Source of the DNA: Caldilineaceae bacterium
GTDB taxonomy: Bacteria > Chloroflexota > Anaerolineae > Caldilineales > Caldilineaceae
Length of the DNA stretch: 64,000 nucleotides
NCBI GenBank assembly: GCA_022824025.1
Contig: JAJEBF010000003.1
Coordinates: 124,001-188,000, forward strand
Direction of reading: 5' to 3'
Shown: one piece after another, positions 36,075-44,383 of the stretch
How positions within the stretch are numbered: position 1 is the first letter of the stretch
How the letters are laid out: each line of letters starts with the position of its first letter
Program-made: the position numbers and the translations under genes
Notes under the pieces: model-generated
Told to the model about the DNA's origin: nothing
Database searches by the model: none
What the model saw: the letters and a program-made list of their open reading frames with translations, nothing else

Positions 36075-38441
36075 TCAATTCTCACCCTCTGTATGGTCTG
36101 CAAAGATGGCGGCCAGTTCGGCAATGCGCGTATCCTCCGGAGCCAGCTCGGCCGCCTTCATCAGGCCCGACATCACCGCCGGATCGTCCCGGTTCAGCAG
36201 ATAGCGGCCCCACGCGGTCAGCGCATGAATGTCCGCGCTCCCCGGCTGAAGTCCCAACGCCGAACTCCCGTACTGGACCAGAAGATGACCAACCGTCTGT
36301 TCGAAGCCAAAGGCGGCCGAACCGGCTGGAATCGGCGTGTCGCCAAATGACGAGGATGGTCCCATCGACCAGAGCTCGTCGAACGAAGCATCCCAGTCCC
36401 CCGCAAATACATGGCTCAGCAGCGGGAAAGGACTGGCGAGCGCCAGCTGCCGGCTCACCTCCAAATGATGCCGAATCCACAGTGCGTTCCACTGAACAGT
36501 CTTGTTGGACGGCGCCATCATCTGCGCCTGCTCGATCTCTGCCGCCGCCTCAGCGTAAAGTCCGGACTCGGCCAGCGCCAGCGCCAGACTGTTCGCGGCG
36601 CGCAGTTCTATCGCATGTTCCTCGGCCAGCTCTCTTGGCGCAGCCTCCGCGAACCTCTCTCCATCCCAATGGAAGAATCGCGCCAGGTAGAGCTGTAGCC
36701 CGCAGGCGTAGCAGAAGATGTAAGGGTCGCTGTTGTTGAGCAGCAGATCCAACTGTCCGTCGCCGTTCAGGTCCTGTACCGCGCCGGCGTCAGGAATGCT
36801 GTTAAAGCTGCTGATCACCAGCGACAGCGCCTGACCGTCCCACCGCAAAAGCTCCAGACAGCCGCCATGCGCGCCCGCCCCGCCCCGCACCGTTAGCCAG
36901 ATACTGGCGGGTTCTATCAACTCCTGCTCCACTGAATATTCGTCCAGGTAATTAACACATTCCAGCTCCACCCTGTCCAACTCCACCCAGCCGCTGGGCG
37001 AGGCCTCATGGATCGATACCATGTGCAGTTCCGTAGGACTCAGTGGCGGCAGCCCGTGCGTGAACGCCGCAAACAGCGCAGAACCGTCCTCCGTCCTCAG
37101 TTTCTTCACCCCCACGTTGCGCGCCGGATCCTCCGCCGACCCGAATTCGATTGCCAGCAGGTCGCGCAATGTATCTTCATTGGGCAAACCGGCCGCCGCG
37201 GTCCCTGCCGCAACAATGATTGACCGGTCCTCAAAGGCTTCCGCCATCGTCTGGAAACGTGGGTCCCCTGTAGAGAGTTGCGCCGCCCGTTCCAGGCCCG
37301 CTTGAATGGCCGGGTCGTTGGGATCGATCAGGAATCGGCCCCATGCGCCCAATGCGTGGACCGCCGCCCGTTCAGGCTGCAGCGTCAGCGCAGTGTCGGC
37401 AAACTGGGCCAGCAACAGCCCCACAACATGCTCGAACCCAAACGCCGCCGATTCGCTCGGTATCGGCGCGTCACTGGCGAAGGTTGGCAACCCCACCCCC
37501 CACAACGTATCAAATGCCGTCTCCCAATCACCGGCGAAGACGTGGTTCACCAAAGGATAGGAGCTGGTTGAAGCCTCCTCGCGGCTGGCCTCAAGGTGGT
37601 GACGGATCCAAATCGCGTTCCACGCGACCGTGGCATTCTCGGGCTCGAGCGCCTCCGCCTTCTCTATCTCTTCCAGCGCGTCGGCAAACAGGCTGGCCGC
37701 GGCAAGCTCCGCCGCCCGATCGTTGAAGGCGCGCAAGTCGGGGGCCTGGTCCTCGCCAAGCCGCGCCGGCGTAACCTCCATCAACGTCTCGCCATCCCAA
37801 TAGAAGAGCTGCGCCCAGTACTGCTTTACCCCACAGGCATAGCAGAAAATATAGGGATCGCTGTTGTTGAGCCTCAGCTCCTCCCGACCGTCGCCATTCA
37901 GATCGATGAGCGCGCCGGCGTCAGGGCTGCTGCTGAAACCGCGTATCATCACGGCCAGCTCTTCGCCGTCCCAGCGCAACAACTCAAGGCAGCCGCTGTG
38001 GGCGCCCACCCCGCCTAAGACCGTCAACCACAGATCCGCGGGATCAACATCTGCCTGCGCAACTGAGAACGCATTCAGATATTCGGCGCATTCAAGATCC
38101 ACGCGACCCAGTGTCTTCCAACCATCCGCTTCCACAGCGTGGATAGATACCTTCTGCCTGAAAGAGGGAGCGTCCGGAGGGAAACCGTGCGTATGCGCGA
38201 CAAATAGTGTCTCTCCACCGCCTGCCGACACGGGTTGGACGGAAACGAGTGGGTTTTCGTCCTGTGCCAAGCCATATTCATCTGAAAGTTGGTCCACCAA
38301 CGCCGCGACGTCAGCCTCGTCCCCCATCACTGCCGTAGGCGACGACGGAATACTCCATATAGCCGACTGGTTGCAACCCCCAAGGAAAAGCATCATTGCA
38401 ATTGCCAAAGAGAATACCCGCCGCAAACACTGTGGTGGCAT
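36075..38441 (-). CDS. Large lipoprotein with two tandem homologous halves
   Basis: 788 residues from ATG 38441, with AAGGAG six bases upstream. The signal ends in LFLGGC (lipobox), so it is anchored outside. Two halves repeat about every 375 residues. Each holds THG.PP, VSIHE/A, EC..YL, LWLTV/IWLTV, a segment HSGCLELLRWDG or HGGCLELLRWDG, DLNGDG (calcium-loop-like), NNSDPYIFCYACG, a TPR-like helical part (AEAEIEQAQ...WNALWIRHHLE), and SHVFAGDW. Three TPR-like segments hint at protein binding. The family is unknown to me. The FCYACG cysteines recur in both halves and could form a disulfide or bind metal. Confidence 0.75.
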   Translation of the reverse strand: MPPQCLRRVFSLAIAMMLFLGGCNQSAIWSIPSSPTAVMGDEADVAALVDQLSDEYGLAQDENPLVSVQPVSAGGGETLFVAHTHGFPPDAPSFRQKVSIHAVEADGWKTLGRVDLECAEYLNAFSVAQADVDPADLWLTVLGGVGAHSGCLELLRWDGEELAVMIRGFSSSPDAGALIDLNGDGREELRLNNSDPYIFCYACGVKQYWAQLFYWDGETLMEVTPARLGEDQAPDLRAFNDRAAELAAASLFADALEEIEKAEALEPENATVAWNAIWIRHHLEASREEASTSSYPLVNHVFAGDWETAFDTLWGVGLPTFASDAPIPSESAAFGFEHVVGLLLAQFADTALTLQPERAAVHALGAWGRFLIDPNDPAIQAGLERAAQLSTGDPRFQTMAEAFEDRSIIVAAGTAAAGLPNEDTLRDLLAIEFGSAEDPARNVGVKKLRTEDGSALFAAFTHGLPPLSPTELHMVSIHEASPSGWVELDRVELECVNYLDEYSVEQELIEPASIWLTVRGGAGAHGGCLELLRWDGQALSLVISSFNSIPDAGAVQDLNGDGQLDLLLNNSDPYIFCYACGLQLYLARFFHWDGERFAEAAPRELAEEHAIELRAANSLALALAESGLYAEAAAEIEQAQMMAPSNKTVQWNALWIRHHLEVSRQLALASPFPLLSHVFAGDWDASFDELWSMGPSSSFGDTPIPAGSAAFGFEQTVGHLLVQYGSSALGLQPGSADIHALTAWGRYLLNRDDPAVMSGLMKAAELAPEDTRIAELAAIFADHTEGEN

Positions 38442-38668
38442 TGTATACTCCTTCACACAGCCAGTCTGATGCCGAGAATTCGGGAAATTCGGCGAGGGCA
38501 TCCCCGCCAATTTGCGGAGCCCGTGCTTTCGGCTGACTATAACATGAAATATACTCGTCTTCAAGCACCCAGCCCTGGGGAACATCCCCTCCTCTCCCGT
38601 CGTCCAAACCTGCAGACGTCATCAAGCGCAACCGCGGCCGTCTGACCGCTACACGTCCAACTCCGCGA

Positions 38669-39454
38669 ATGACCCAATCCTGGCTGATCGAAGCGCTGCG
38701 ACAAAACTACATCGAGTATTTCCGTCTGTTCCACGGCCAGCACGGAATCCGGGTTCACGTCGGAAGCGACGCGGCCTGGATCATCGCCAACGGGCCGCCG
38801 GGCAACCACATTCTGCGGGCCAACCTGTCCGACTCCGCAGCCGATGAAGATATCGACGCCCTGCTGGCAGCCATCGCCCGCTACACAGGAGGCGCGCGCT
38901 GGCTGCTCTTTCCACAGGACCGGCCCCCAGACCTCCCCCGCCGGCTGGCCGGCCGGGGACTGCCTGCGGGAAAAGGCGACCACTGGATGTTCTGCCCCCT
39001 CCAACAGACTCCCGCACGTTCCCATATCTCTCGCCTTCGCGTCAGGCTCGTCTGGAACAACCCGGATCTGCGAGCCTGGTGGACCGCATCGGCACTGGGC
39101 TTTGGCATGACCCAACGCGCCGCGCAGCCCTGGTACGACGCCTACCGCCGCCGCGGTTTCGGCCGGCATGCCTCAGTCAGGAACTTCATCGGCCAGGTCG
39201 AGCGGGAAACCGTTGCCTCCGCCACGCTTGTGCTTGCCGGCGGCATCGCAGGAATCTACGACGTTTCAACCCTGCCAGCATTCCGCGGCAGAGGCTATGC
39301 TAGCGCGCTCATCCGCCATATGCTCGAGCAAGCCCGCCAGGCCGGCTTCTCCTACGCCGGCCTCCAGACGCGCGACGCCATAGACCTCTACCGAAAACTG
39401 GGTTTCGAAACAGGCTATCAGGAAGAGGAATTTTTCTGGTCTGCCGACCGCTAA
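38669..39454 (+). CDS. GNAT-family N-acetyltransferase
   Basis: 261 residues. The C-terminal half has the GNAT core: AGIYDVSTLPAFRGRGYAS with the acetyl-CoA-binding RGRGYAS loop, then LIRHMLEQARQAGFSYAGL and DLYRKLGFETGY. The N-terminal half (about 130 residues) is a second, diverged domain without the loop, suggesting a double-GNAT layout. The acceptor substrate is unknown. It diverges from the large lipoprotein gene. Confidence 0.85.
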   Translation: MTQSWLIEALRQNYIEYFRLFHGQHGIRVHVGSDAAWIIANGPPGNHILRANLSDSAADEDIDALLAAIARYTGGARWLLFPQDRPPDLPRRLAGRGLPAGKGDHWMFCPLQQTPARSHISRLRVRLVWNNPDLRAWWTASALGFGMTQRAAQPWYDAYRRRGFGRHASVRNFIGQVERETVASATLVLAGGIAGIYDVSTLPAFRGRGYASALIRHMLEQARQAGFSYAGLQTRDAIDLYRKLGFETGYQEEEFFWSADR

Positions 39455-39567
39455 AGTGGGTCGACACATTTCCGCAGGGCCCGAAAAATGCGGACTACCC
39501 AACAGTCTGTTACACTGACTTTCATTGCAATTTCATTGCTCTTGGATCTGCTGAGAGGAACCCGAGG

Positions 39568-40995
39568 ATGAGTGAAACGATCGCCGGCGTCGCGTCCGCC
39601 GGCACAGAGGAAGCACCCCGTCCTTCGGCCCAGAAGCGGGTCTTCAATCTGGCCTGGCCAGTCATCGGCGAAAGCTTCCTGGAAACCATGCTGATGGTCG
39701 TCGATACCTGGATGGTCGCTCAACTGAGCACAGCCGCTATCGCCGGTGTCGGCGCTTCAGCCCAGGTCATGTTTTTCATCATCGCCGCGCTCGGCGCCCT
39801 CAGCGTTGGCAGCAGCGTCCTCGTAGCCCAGGCATTCGGAGCCGGAAAACTTGAACAAGCCGCACGGCTCGCCCGCCAGTCAATCGTCTGGAGCATCATC
39901 CTGTCTCTGCCCCTCGCCCTCACCGGCTTCTTCCTTTCAGGGCAGGTGATCGCCCTCTTCGGCGTTGAACCCGACGTGGCCCAAATCGGCAAGGAGTACC
40001 TGCAGGTCACGATGGCAACCGTCGTCGTTCTCATCGTGCTGATGATCGGGGGCGGCGCGCTGCGCGGCCTGGGGGATTCACAGACCCCCATGCGCGTCAC
40101 AGCGCTCGCCAATTTCGTCAACGTCTTCCTGACCTACGGCCTGATTTTCGGCGTCGCCGGCCTGCCCGGTCTCGGCGCTGTCGGGAGCGCCTGGGGCACC
40201 TTCCTCTCCCGTCTGCTCGCAGCCATCCTGCTCCTGATCGTAATGTGGCGCGGCCGCCAAGGGGTCTCCATTTCGGGTAGAAGCAACTGGCTGCCCGATT
40301 TCAGCGTCGCATCCTCCGTCATGCGTATCGGCGTGCCCGCTGCTCTGGAACAGCTGCTCATCTCAGCAGCCTTCACCACCATGACTGCGATCGTTGCCTC
40401 GCTGGGTACTGCGGCCCTCGCCTCCCATCGCATCGCATTCAACGTTCTCTCCCTGTCTTTTCTGCCCGGCTTCGGCTTTGCCATCGCAGCAACGGCCCTG
40501 GTCGGCCAGTCTTTCGGCGCTCGCGAACCGGAGGAAGGCGCGGAGGCGGCCGCTATCGCCACCCGTTGGGCCGCCGCCTGGATGGCGGCTATGGGCGTCA
40601 TTTCCTACCTGCTCGCAGAACCCATCATGGCGCTCTTCAGCCAGGATGAAGCCGTCCTGCGCGATGGCGTCAATGCCATTCAGATCGTCGCCCTGGCGCA
40701 ACCGTTCTGGGCTGTCCTGTTCGTGCAGTCCGGCGCGCTGCGCGGTATGGGAAACACCAACTTTCCGCTGCGGGTTAATTCAGCCAGCCTCTGGGCCACA
40801 ATGGCGATCGCCTGGCTGGCTGTAAACCATTTCAACGGCCAAATCGCTCACGTTTGGGGTGTCTTCCTCCTGACATCGCCGATCAACGCCTTCATCCTCT
40901 GGAAGCGCTTCAGACGCGCCGTGGCCGAATGGACCGACCAGGTCGAAAGCCATCCCCAGCCCCTGGCAACGCCAGAACCGGTCGTCTCGAACTGA
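39568..40995 (+). CDS. MATE-family efflux transporter
   Basis: 475 residues with about twelve membrane helices in two six-helix halves. Segments such as LAWPVIGESFLETMLMVVDTWM, SVGSSVLVAQAFGAGKLEQAA and GFGFAIAATALVGQSFGARE match MATE transporters, which export drugs or metabolites using a sodium or proton gradient. The substrate is unknown. Starts 113 bases after the GNAT gene on the same strand. Confidence 0.92.
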   Translation: MSETIAGVASAGTEEAPRPSAQKRVFNLAWPVIGESFLETMLMVVDTWMVAQLSTAAIAGVGASAQVMFFIIAALGALSVGSSVLVAQAFGAGKLEQAARLARQSIVWSIILSLPLALTGFFLSGQVIALFGVEPDVAQIGKEYLQVTMATVVVLIVLMIGGGALRGLGDSQTPMRVTALANFVNVFLTYGLIFGVAGLPGLGAVGSAWGTFLSRLLAAILLLIVMWRGRQGVSISGRSNWLPDFSVASSVMRIGVPAALEQLLISAAFTTMTAIVASLGTAALASHRIAFNVLSLSFLPGFGFAIAATALVGQSFGAREPEEGAEAAAIATRWAAAWMAAMGVISYLLAEPIMALFSQDEAVLRDGVNAIQIVALAQPFWAVLFVQSGALRGMGNTNFPLRVNSASLWATMAIAWLAVNHFNGQIAHVWGVFLLTSPINAFILWKRFRRAVAEWTDQVESHPQPLATPEPVVSN

Positions 40996-41232
40996 GCAAT
41001 CCTTCACGGTGGCCCTGCCCGGCTCAGTCCCTTTGCAATCTCTTTGTCCGATCGACCGTTGCCCATTACCCGTGCGAAAGCGCGGGCTCATTCCTACGAA
41101 GCCGGGCCTTGCCATGGCAGCTCGAAAGGCGCCAACCTTCCCAAGCTCAAGACTGCCCGCTCCACCGACGCCTCCGAGTTAAGCCGGCGGCAGCGGCATT
41201 CCCCGGCACGTCAACGATCGCAGGAGCCAAGA

Positions 41233-41853
41233 ATGGACCAGGAATACCCGGTTCCCGCCTCCCCGCACAGGGTCGACGAGAAGATCCGCCGCAGCCACTT
41301 CATCACCACGCTCGGGCCCGCGGCCACAGTCGAAGAAGCGAGAGCCTTCATCAAGGCCGTGCGCGAAGAGTACGACACGGCCAACCATAACTGTTGGGCC
41401 TACGTTGTCGGCCCGCCAGGCTCGTCCGCGCAGGCTGGAATGAGCGACGACGGCGAGCCGCACGGCACCGCTGGCCGGCCAATGCTCACGGTGCTTCTAC
41501 ACTGCGGCATCGGCGATATCGTCGCAGTCGTTACCCGATTTTTCGGGGGCGTAAAACTTGGCAAGGGAGGACTGGTGAGAGCCTACAGCGGAGGCGTCAA
41601 AACGGCTCTGCTATCTTTGCCGCAAGTTGAGAAGACTCCGATGGTGGTCGTGGAGGCCCTGATCGGCTACAGTGACGTTACCCTCTTTCTGCGGATGCTG
41701 CCGGACTTTTCGGCCGAGATCCTGGATTCGTGGTTCACCGACACGGTGACGTACCGCCTGCAGATGCCGGCCAGGAACCTGGAGCTCTTCACACGCCGAA
41801 TCGCCGATCTCACCAATGGGCAGGGCAACGTGGTCAACTACGCCGCCGAATAG
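41233..41853 (+). CDS. IMPACT/YigZ family protein (UPF0029)
   Basis: 206 residues from ATG 41233, CAGGAG six bases upstream; an earlier in-frame start would extend into a region without homology. SHFITTLGPAATVEEARAF, GEPHGTAGRPML and VTRFFGGVKLGKGGLVRAY are the hallmarks of the N-terminal IMPACT/YigZ domain; a short C-terminal domain follows. Eukaryotic IMPACT acts on translation control, but the bacterial role is unclear. Its last 20 bases overlap the end of the convergent HAD gene. Confidence 0.9.
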   Translation: MDQEYPVPASPHRVDEKIRRSHFITTLGPAATVEEARAFIKAVREEYDTANHNCWAYVVGPPGSSAQAGMSDDGEPHGTAGRPMLTVLLHCGIGDIVAVVTRFFGGVKLGKGGLVRAYSGGVKTALLSLPQVEKTPMVVVEALIGYSDVTLFLRMLPDFSAEILDSWFTDTVTYRLQMPARNLELFTRRIADLTNGQGNVVNYAAE

Positions 41854-42604
41854 GCTCCACTCCTATCTCGGCGATCGAATCGAGGACAACGTCAGCAAGG
41901 GGGGCCAGCGTCTCCCTGCTGCCCACCCCCGTCAACACGCCCACCGCCAGGCCGGCTCCCGCCGCTCGCGCCATCTGCAGGTCCGCCGCCGTATCCCCGA
42001 TCATGGCAGCCTGGCGCAATGGCACGCCGAGCGCCCTCGACGCCCCCAGCAGCGCGTCCGGCGCCGGCTTGTGACGAAATGGCCCGTCTCCGCAGGCGAC
42101 AAAGTCAACCATTCGCGCAAGGCCCTGCCTGTCCAGTGCAGCTTTCGTCGGTCCGCTGTCATCACTGGTGATCAACGCGATCCTGACTCTGCTTTCGTGT
42201 AGCCCACCAAAGAGCCTTGCCAGGTCCGCCGCCGGAGCCAGCGCAGACCACTCCGCCACAACCGGCGCAAACCTGTCTCTGACCATCCGCTCGCATTCAA
42301 GCCGCGACAACCGCGGCCCCGACTCTTGAAACAGCGCCGTCGCCGCCGCTTGAACGATGACCTCGCTGGTCGCCGTCGCAAATGGACCGTGCTCGCTGAA
42401 TGCCCCGCTGCCAGCGTCATAGCCCAGCGCGCGGCAGAGCGCGCGTCGCAGCCCCGCGGGCTGCGGAAACGGCGCAAGCAGACTGTCCAGGGCCTTCAAA
42501 AAAGCGGGACGCCAACTGGCGCCAAAGTCAAAGAGGGTCCCGTCTTTGTCGAAGGCGACCAGCTCGGCGTCAAAACGACGCGCGCCAAAAAAGATTTCGC
42601 TCAT
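41834..42604 (-). CDS. HAD-superfamily hydrolase (phosphoglycolate-phosphatase-like)
   Basis: 256 residues. HAD motifs are in order: VAFDKDGTLFDFG (nucleophile and acid Asp), LITSDDSG (motif II Ser/Thr), RHKPAPDALLGA (Lys) and AAMIGDTAADLQMARAAG (acidic motif). A helical cap domain of about 80 residues sits between motifs I and II, as in phosphoglycolate phosphatase-like enzymes. It hydrolyses a small phosphate ester; substrate unknown. It lies 54 bases downstream of the LCP gene on the same strand. Confidence 0.88.
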   Translation of the reverse strand: MSEIFFGARRFDAELVAFDKDGTLFDFGASWRPAFLKALDSLLAPFPQPAGLRRALCRALGYDAGSGAFSEHGPFATATSEVIVQAAATALFQESGPRLSRLECERMVRDRFAPVVAEWSALAPAADLARLFGGLHESRVRIALITSDDSGPTKAALDRQGLARMVDFVACGDGPFRHKPAPDALLGASRALGVPLRQAAMIGDTAADLQMARAAGAGLAVGVLTGVGSRETLAPLADVVLDSIAEIGVEPIRRRS

Positions 42605-42658
42605 CTGTTAGGCGCCCAACAAGAAGAAGAGGAACCAGCCTTAAGCGAGGTAAATACG

Positions 42659-44227
42659 TTACCGGCTTTCGACGCCGATACTGCTGAGAAAGTCTTCGCC
42701 GATTACGATGCGCAGATCGGTCGACTCAGGGATGAGCAGCCCAGGAATCGAATAGAGGGAAGCGGTCAGATTGAGTTGGCGGCCCAACTCCCGCACAAGC
42801 GTTTCGTCAGTATTATAGTTGACCAGAAGAGTGTGTTGGTAGTCGCTGCGGTCGGCATCCCCTATCGCAACAACGCGCCAGCCATTCGCTTCAAGGTGAC
42901 GCCGCGCCTGCGCCGCAACGCCTGCCTGGTCCGTGCCGTTGAGAATCTCCAGCCGAGCCTCCCTCGCCGCCATGACGCGAACGTTGGCGCCAATGTCCGC
43001 CGCCAAAAGCTCTGTGGATCCGGCTTCCGTGACGGCTCGCGGGCCAGGCTGAACCTGCTGAAGCGGTTCCGCCGGCGCAACCGCCGCGACATTGGGGCCA
43101 GCCTCCGGATCAAAGAATGCCTTGAGTTCAGGCCGGATCAGATCACGGTTCGGAAGCAGAATCCAGGCGCCATTCTCACTGTAGGTCTCCTCCCCGTATC
43201 GGTCATCCAGGACCAGCGTACGCAAATCGAACGAGTTCGTGCGGACATAGGATGCTATTTCAGCTGCCGTTGCCAGCGGCATGTCGGTCCGCACGCTGCC
43301 CCACGTGGAGTTTACGAGCTGCGGCGCCCTGGCTATCAACGTCGGCAACATATCCGCTGAAAACACCTTGTCCACGATCGAACTGATCAACTGTTGCTGC
43401 CTGGCGGCCCGTCCGTAGTCGCTGTCCATATTGCGCGTCCGGGCGTATTTCAGCGCCGTCTCTCCGTCAAGAGTCCGCAGTCCAGCCTCCAGATAAAACG
43501 TCTGAAATCCGTACTCAGCCGTGGGATACTCCGGATCATGAATCGTCTGCGGCACATTGACAGTAACGCCGCCTATCTCGTCGACAAAGCGGACGAAACC
43601 GGTAAAATCGGCCTGCACATAGTACTGAACTGGCTGCCCGATAAAGCTGCTGACCGTATCCTTGGCCAGCTGCGCGCCCCCGAACTCGTAACCCCGCTGC
43701 TCACCAATGGCGTAGGCAGTGTTGATCTTCGATGTCAGGTTATAACTCGGGATCGGCACCCAAAGGTCCCGCGGCAGCGAAATCATCCCGGCGGTATTGC
43801 GCCGGAGATCCAGCGTGACAAGCAGCATCGTATCGGTTCGCGGCGGTTCAACGCCGTCGATGCGTTCGTCAGAGCCCAACAACAAAATGTTGATCTGTCT
43901 GTCTGGTTCGTCGGCATCCGCCGTTACGCGCCTTGGCTCGCTGCTGTGCGAACCAGCAACCTCTTGGGCCGCCGCGACTTCACCTTCAGCGCTCGGTTTC
44001 GGCAGAGTGGGCAAATCCGCGGCGATGTCGCCGATCCTGCTGTGCAGGGCATACGCCCGCGCGCGATTGCCAAGCGCGCTTCCTGCCAGAAGCGCGCCGA
44101 TCAAAACGAGGACCGCGAACAGCCCTGCCAGTGCAATAGCCGTACTGCTGCCCCACAATCTGACGCCAAATCGTTCGCTTGCGTCAGGCTTTTCAGATTG
44201 GTCAGATGAGTTACCGTACTCTGACAT
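42659..44227 (-). CDS. LytR-CpsA-Psr (LCP) family protein with LytR_C domain
   Basis: 522 residues from ATG 44227, just below a perfect TATAAT. A cytoplasmic N-terminus, a single membrane helix (about 28-50) and a large outside part follow. LCP motifs are present: LLLGSDERIDGVEPPRTDTM, MISLPRDLWVPI, KINTAYAIG, and ALKYARTRNMDSDYGRAARQ with the Arg/Asp ligands. A C-terminal LytR_C domain (ARLEILNGTDQAGVAAQARRH) comes after a Pro/Ala linker. LCP proteins attach polymers from lipid carriers to the wall or other envelope acceptors. Confidence 0.92.
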   Translation of the reverse strand: MSEYGNSSDQSEKPDASERFGVRLWGSSTAIALAGLFAVLVLIGALLAGSALGNRARAYALHSRIGDIAADLPTLPKPSAEGEVAAAQEVAGSHSSEPRRVTADADEPDRQINILLLGSDERIDGVEPPRTDTMLLVTLDLRRNTAGMISLPRDLWVPIPSYNLTSKINTAYAIGEQRGYEFGGAQLAKDTVSSFIGQPVQYYVQADFTGFVRFVDEIGGVTVNVPQTIHDPEYPTAEYGFQTFYLEAGLRTLDGETALKYARTRNMDSDYGRAARQQQLISSIVDKVFSADMLPTLIARAPQLVNSTWGSVRTDMPLATAAEIASYVRTNSFDLRTLVLDDRYGEETYSENGAWILLPNRDLIRPELKAFFDPEAGPNVAAVAPAEPLQQVQPGPRAVTEAGSTELLAADIGANVRVMAAREARLEILNGTDQAGVAAQARRHLEANGWRVVAIGDADRSDYQHTLLVNYNTDETLVRELGRQLNLTASLYSIPGLLIPESTDLRIVIGEDFLSSIGVESR

Positions 44228-44236
44228 AGTGCCGGT

Positions 44237-44242
44237 ATTATA
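44237..44242 (-). promoter_or_regulatory. Perfect -10 box of the LCP gene, nearly leaderless
   Basis: On the minus strand the sequence TATAAT lies nine bases before the ATG at 44227. Transcription would then start within about three bases of the start codon, giving an almost leaderless message. No Shine-Dalgarno fits between them. Confidence 0.55.
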
Positions 44243-44250
44243 GCACGAAT

Positions 44251-44264
44251 ATTGGCGCGCCAAT
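44251..44264. promoter_or_regulatory. 14-bp perfect palindrome over the -35 region of the LCP gene
   Basis: ATTGGCGCGCCAAT reads the same on both strands. It sits where the -35 element of the LCP promoter should be, so a dimeric regulator bound here could block or help transcription. The regulator is not known. Confidence 0.45.
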
Positions 44265-44383
44265 GAATCTTTGCATCACTTTTTGTCGCAGGCGCCGCGC
44301 TCGATATGAGACGACCGCGTATTCCTCGGACCTATTGCGCGCGGTTCCCTACCATCCCCTCCGCTGTCTCCGCCTTCTGCGTG

